This document shows, piece after piece, positions 61,231 to 64,000 of a stretch of DNA of 64,000 nt. The stretch comes from Heliomicrobium undosum. GTDB lineage: Bacteria > Bacillota > Desulfitobacteriia > Heliobacteriales > Heliobacteriaceae. The position numbers were made by a program, and so were the translations under genes. The number at the start of each line of letters is the position of its first letter. Position 1 is the stretch's first letter. The notes under the pieces were generated by a model that saw only the letters and a program-made list of their open reading frames with translations, had not been told where the DNA came from and did not search any database. The stretch covers positions 166,893 to 230,892 of the forward strand of contig NZ_WXEY01000005.1 of assembly GCF_009877425.1 (NCBI RefSeq), written 5' to 3'.

Positions 61231-62104
61231 GCAGCACTTCCTGAAGATAGGCGGTGAACTCCTCGGCCAGATCGTCCCTTCGCAATGCGTAATCGACGGT
61301 CGCTCTCAGGTAACCGATCCGGTCGCCCACATCATATCGGATCCCTTCAAACACGTAGGCGAAGAGCCCCTTGCCGCAATCGGCGTGGAGGGCGTGCAAG
61401 GCGTCGGTCAATTGGATCTCGCCGCCCTTGCCCGGCGCCTGGTTTTCCAGGATGCAAAAAACCTCCGGTTCGATCACGTACCGTCCCATCACGGCCAGAT
61501 CGGAAGGGGTCTTTTCGGGTTCGGGCTTTTCCACGATGGCGTCCAGTTTCCACAGGTTTGTTCCTGCTTCGGCGGCCAGGGAGACCATCCCGTAGCGGCG
61601 GCTGTGCTCCCGGGGTACGGGCTGCACCCCCACGACGGTTCCCCGCACCTGATGGTAGGCCTCAATCAATTGACCGATACAGGGCTTATTGGCGTGGATC
61701 ACATCGTCGCCCAACAGAACGGCGAAGGGTTCGTGACCGATGAAGGAACGGGCGCAGTAGATGGCGTGGCCGAGCCCGAGGGGTTCCTTCTGGCGGACAT
61801 AATGGATGTCGGCCAGACTGCCGATCTGCCTCACCGTGTCGAGCAGTTCCCATTTCTCCCGCTCTTCCAAAAAGACTTCCAGTTCCACCGAGCGGTCGAA
61901 GTGATCCTCGATCGCCCGCTTGTTGCGACCGGTGACGATCAGGATATCTTCGATGCCGGCGGCAATCGCCTCTTCGATGATAAACTGGATCGTCGGTTTG
62001 TCGATGATCGGCAGCATCTCTTTCGGCTGGGCTTTCGTGGCCGGCAAAAAGCGCGTCCCCAACCCGGCAGCGGGGATGATCGCTTTACGAACCTTCTTGT
62101 GCAC
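61214..62104 (-). CDS. galU: UTP-glucose-1-phosphate uridylyltransferase GalU
   Basis: A protein of about 296 residues; GTG 62104 is used because AGGAAAGTGGG precedes it and the family opening KAIIPAAGLGTRFLPATKAQPKEMLPI then falls at residue 6. Other motifs are PTIQFIIEEA, GLGHAIYCAR, LLGDDVIH and GRYVIEPEVF. The enzyme makes UDP-glucose from UTP and glucose-1-phosphate, feeding glycan and wall synthesis, including the loci in this window. It lies 81 bases downstream of mbl, between it and the flagellar genes, and has a terminator at its stop codon. Confidence 0.92.
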   Translation of the reverse strand: MHKKVRKAIIPAAGLGTRFLPATKAQPKEMLPIIDKPTIQFIIEEAIAAGIEDILIVTGRNKRAIEDHFDRSVELEVFLEEREKWELLDTVRQIGSLADIHYVRQKEPLGLGHAIYCARSFIGHEPFAVLLGDDVIHANKPCIGQLIEAYHQVRGTVVGVQPVPREHSRRYGMVSLAAEAGTNLWKLDAIVEKPEPEKTPSDLAVMGRYVIEPEVFCILENQAPGKGGEIQLTDALHALHADCGKGLFAYVFEGIRYDVGDRIGYLRATVDYALRRDDLAEEFTAYLQEVLQRRGR

Positions 62105-62185
62105 GTCGTCGTTCCCACTTTCCTGCGAAAATGAACGGAAGCCGTTGACGGCGCCCACTTTAAGTATGTCTCAGCCCAACTCGGA

Positions 62186-63214
<1,029 letters not shown>

Positions 63215-63318
63215 GCCCTGTCCTCCTAGCCTACTTTTCCTGATTCGATACTATGTCAAATACAGTATACCCTGTCGAATCCATGCAGCCAAGGGGAAAA
63301 GGGCACGAAATTTCCGGG

Positions 63319-63570
63319 TTACAGTGCTTCCTGGTACTTTCGCCGGGTCGCCTCTCCGCCGCGGATATGGCGCTCCGACTTGTTGTGGTCCAGGATGCTT
63401 TTCACTTCTTCCGCTAACTCAGCATTGACAGAGGGAAGGCGCTCGGTCACATCTTTATGGATGGTGCTCTTGCTGACACCGAAAACTGTGGCCGTTTGTC
63501 GCACTGTGGCGGACGTATCCAAGATGTACTGGGATACCTCCAGCACCCTTTTGCGAATATACTCCTGCAT
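63319..63570 (-). CDS. spoIIID: sporulation transcriptional regulator SpoIIID
   Basis: A protein of 83 residues, the normal size. It reads MQEYIRKRVLEVSQYILDT, then a helix-turn-helix (TVRQTATVFGVSKSTIHKDV) and a C-terminal basic helix ending near RGGEATRRKY, all hallmarks of SpoIIID, the mother-cell DNA-binding regulator acting with sigma-E. Its GGGAGGG ribosome site is half of a 10-bp inverted repeat. A CATATAAT sequence about 35-40 bases upstream may be the sigma-E -10. Confidence 0.95.
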   Translation of the reverse strand: MQEYIRKRVLEVSQYILDTSATVRQTATVFGVSKSTIHKDVTERLPSVNAELAEEVKSILDHNKSERHIRGGEATRRKYQEAL

Positions 63571-63575
63571 GCCCG

Positions 63576-63619
63576 GCCCTCCCTCTCCCGAAAAGTCAGT
63601 AGATTATATGAGGGAGGGC
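63576..63619 (-). repeat. 10-bp inverted repeat covering the spoIIID ribosome site
   Basis: GCCCTCCCTC (63576-63585 on the plus strand) and GAGGGAGGGC (63610-63619) are perfect complements 24 bases apart. In a minus-strand RNA that includes both arms, the downstream arm (the Shine-Dalgarno of spoIIID) would be paired and masked. Confidence 0.6.
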
Positions 63620-63653
63620 AAAAAAAAGAACGACCAGGCTCTGCCAGTCGTTC
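63620..63653 (-). terminator. rho-independent terminator upstream of spoIIID
   Basis: Minus strand: GAACGAC ... GTCGTTC with an inner GGC/GCC pairing, then eight T. It ends the transcript of the frameshifted gene tail at the right edge. Confidence 0.85.
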
Positions 63654-63670
63654 CGGTCGTCTCCTTAAAC

Positions 63671-64000
63671 CTAGGGAATACCATCCCATCCGTCTATCTC
63701 ACCTGTAATCGCTCCAGTAGTGGCGGTTTTTCCTAAACTAACCCAAAGCTTGGTGCTCATGGGAACACCATACCACTTTAATGAGATGCTAGAGGATGGG
63801 CTGTTTGGGGTACATGTAACTTTTTGCGTCCCTAGACTAGTGCCACCGACCGATTATAGCTGATTTTACTAAGTCAAAGCAAACAGTTACTTGGCTGGAT
63901 CCTGGTGCTAATCTTTGTTGTCCAGTAAGGCAAAATGTACCACTATTGATATAAAAGTTACTCGTTGACTTATTACCGCTCGGTTTCAACACCCCTACCG
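63671..64000 (-). pseudogene. tail of a gene apparently broken by a single-base frameshift, partial at right edge
   Basis: Two adjoining minus-strand frames look like one protein. From the right edge a frame runs about 54 codons (FYINSGTFCLTGQQRLAPGS ... KSAIIG) to a stop at 63837. A second frame, open from just after a stop at 63854-63856, continues GGTSLGTQKVTCTPNSP ... GEIDGWDGIP to a stop at 63671, 18 bases before a good terminator. Removing one C near 63850 joins them smoothly. No family was recognised; the Ser/Thr/Gly-rich composition suggests an exported protein. It may be a pseudogene, a sequencing error or two unrelated short frames. The 63571-64000 stretch holds only this, the terminator and the spoIIID leader. 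Confidence 0.4.

Overview
The window reads as chromosomal DNA of a spore-forming, flagellated member of the Clostridia. The right end carries spoIIID, then an mreB-like gene (mbl), then two flagellar rod genes. This is the order known from Bacillus and relatives, here with galU inserted. SLH-domain proteins with csaB, many 'copper amine oxidase N-terminal' (stalk) proteins, GTG/TTG starts behind strong AGGAGG sites and a moderately high GC content would fit a heliobacterium. That family assignment is inference. No rRNA, tRNA, insertion sequence or CRISPR array was seen. Almost every gene is on the minus strand; the ECF sigma/anti-sigma pair at 37.3-39.0 kb is the only clear plus-strand unit.

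Region 1 (1-21.3 kb) is a surface-polysaccharide locus read right to left. It holds a Wzy/WaaL-type ligase or polymerase with TPRs, an undecaprenyl-phosphate sugar transferase, a winged-helix regulator and a complete WbpA/B/E/D/I-type set for a UDP-2,3-diacetamido-uronic acid, with the WbpB-like and WbpD-like steps fused in one protein. An SDR epimerase, an AsnB-type amidotransferase, a Wzm/Wzt ABC exporter, two SAM methyltransferases, two glycosyltransferases (one cut by the window edge), a formyltransferase and a polysaccharide-deacetylase-like protein follow. Together they suggest an exported, amidated, formylated and possibly methylated aminouronic-acid glycan.

Region 2 (21.4-37 kb) encodes secreted proteins: a small lipoprotein, a TPR/PKD/stalk protein, a stalk protein, then four large paralogous stalk proteins (about 756-773 aa) with a TolC-family gene between the third and fourth. 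Region 3 (37.3-39 kb) is the ECF sigma factor with its membrane-anchored zinc-finger anti-sigma factor. The sigma gene and three of the four stalk paralogues share an almost identical upstream element, GGAAC-N18-GTCTAA(T/G). The reading is that this ECF factor autoregulates and controls the major surface proteins; this is the most interesting signal in the window.

Region 4 (39-57 kb) is a second envelope locus. csaB, a WecG/TagA-type glycosyltransferase and a large subtilase follow one sigma-A-like promoter. A four-gene operon encodes a 1993-residue IPT/TIG protein and three SLH proteins. CsaB pyruvylates the wall polymer that SLH domains bind, so the two units belong together.

Region 5 (57-64 kb) has a tetR-family gene with its own promoter and operator-like palindrome, another stalk protein, flgG and flgF behind a sigma-28-like promoter, galU, mbl and spoIIID. 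At the right edge is a gene tail that appears broken by a single-base frameshift.
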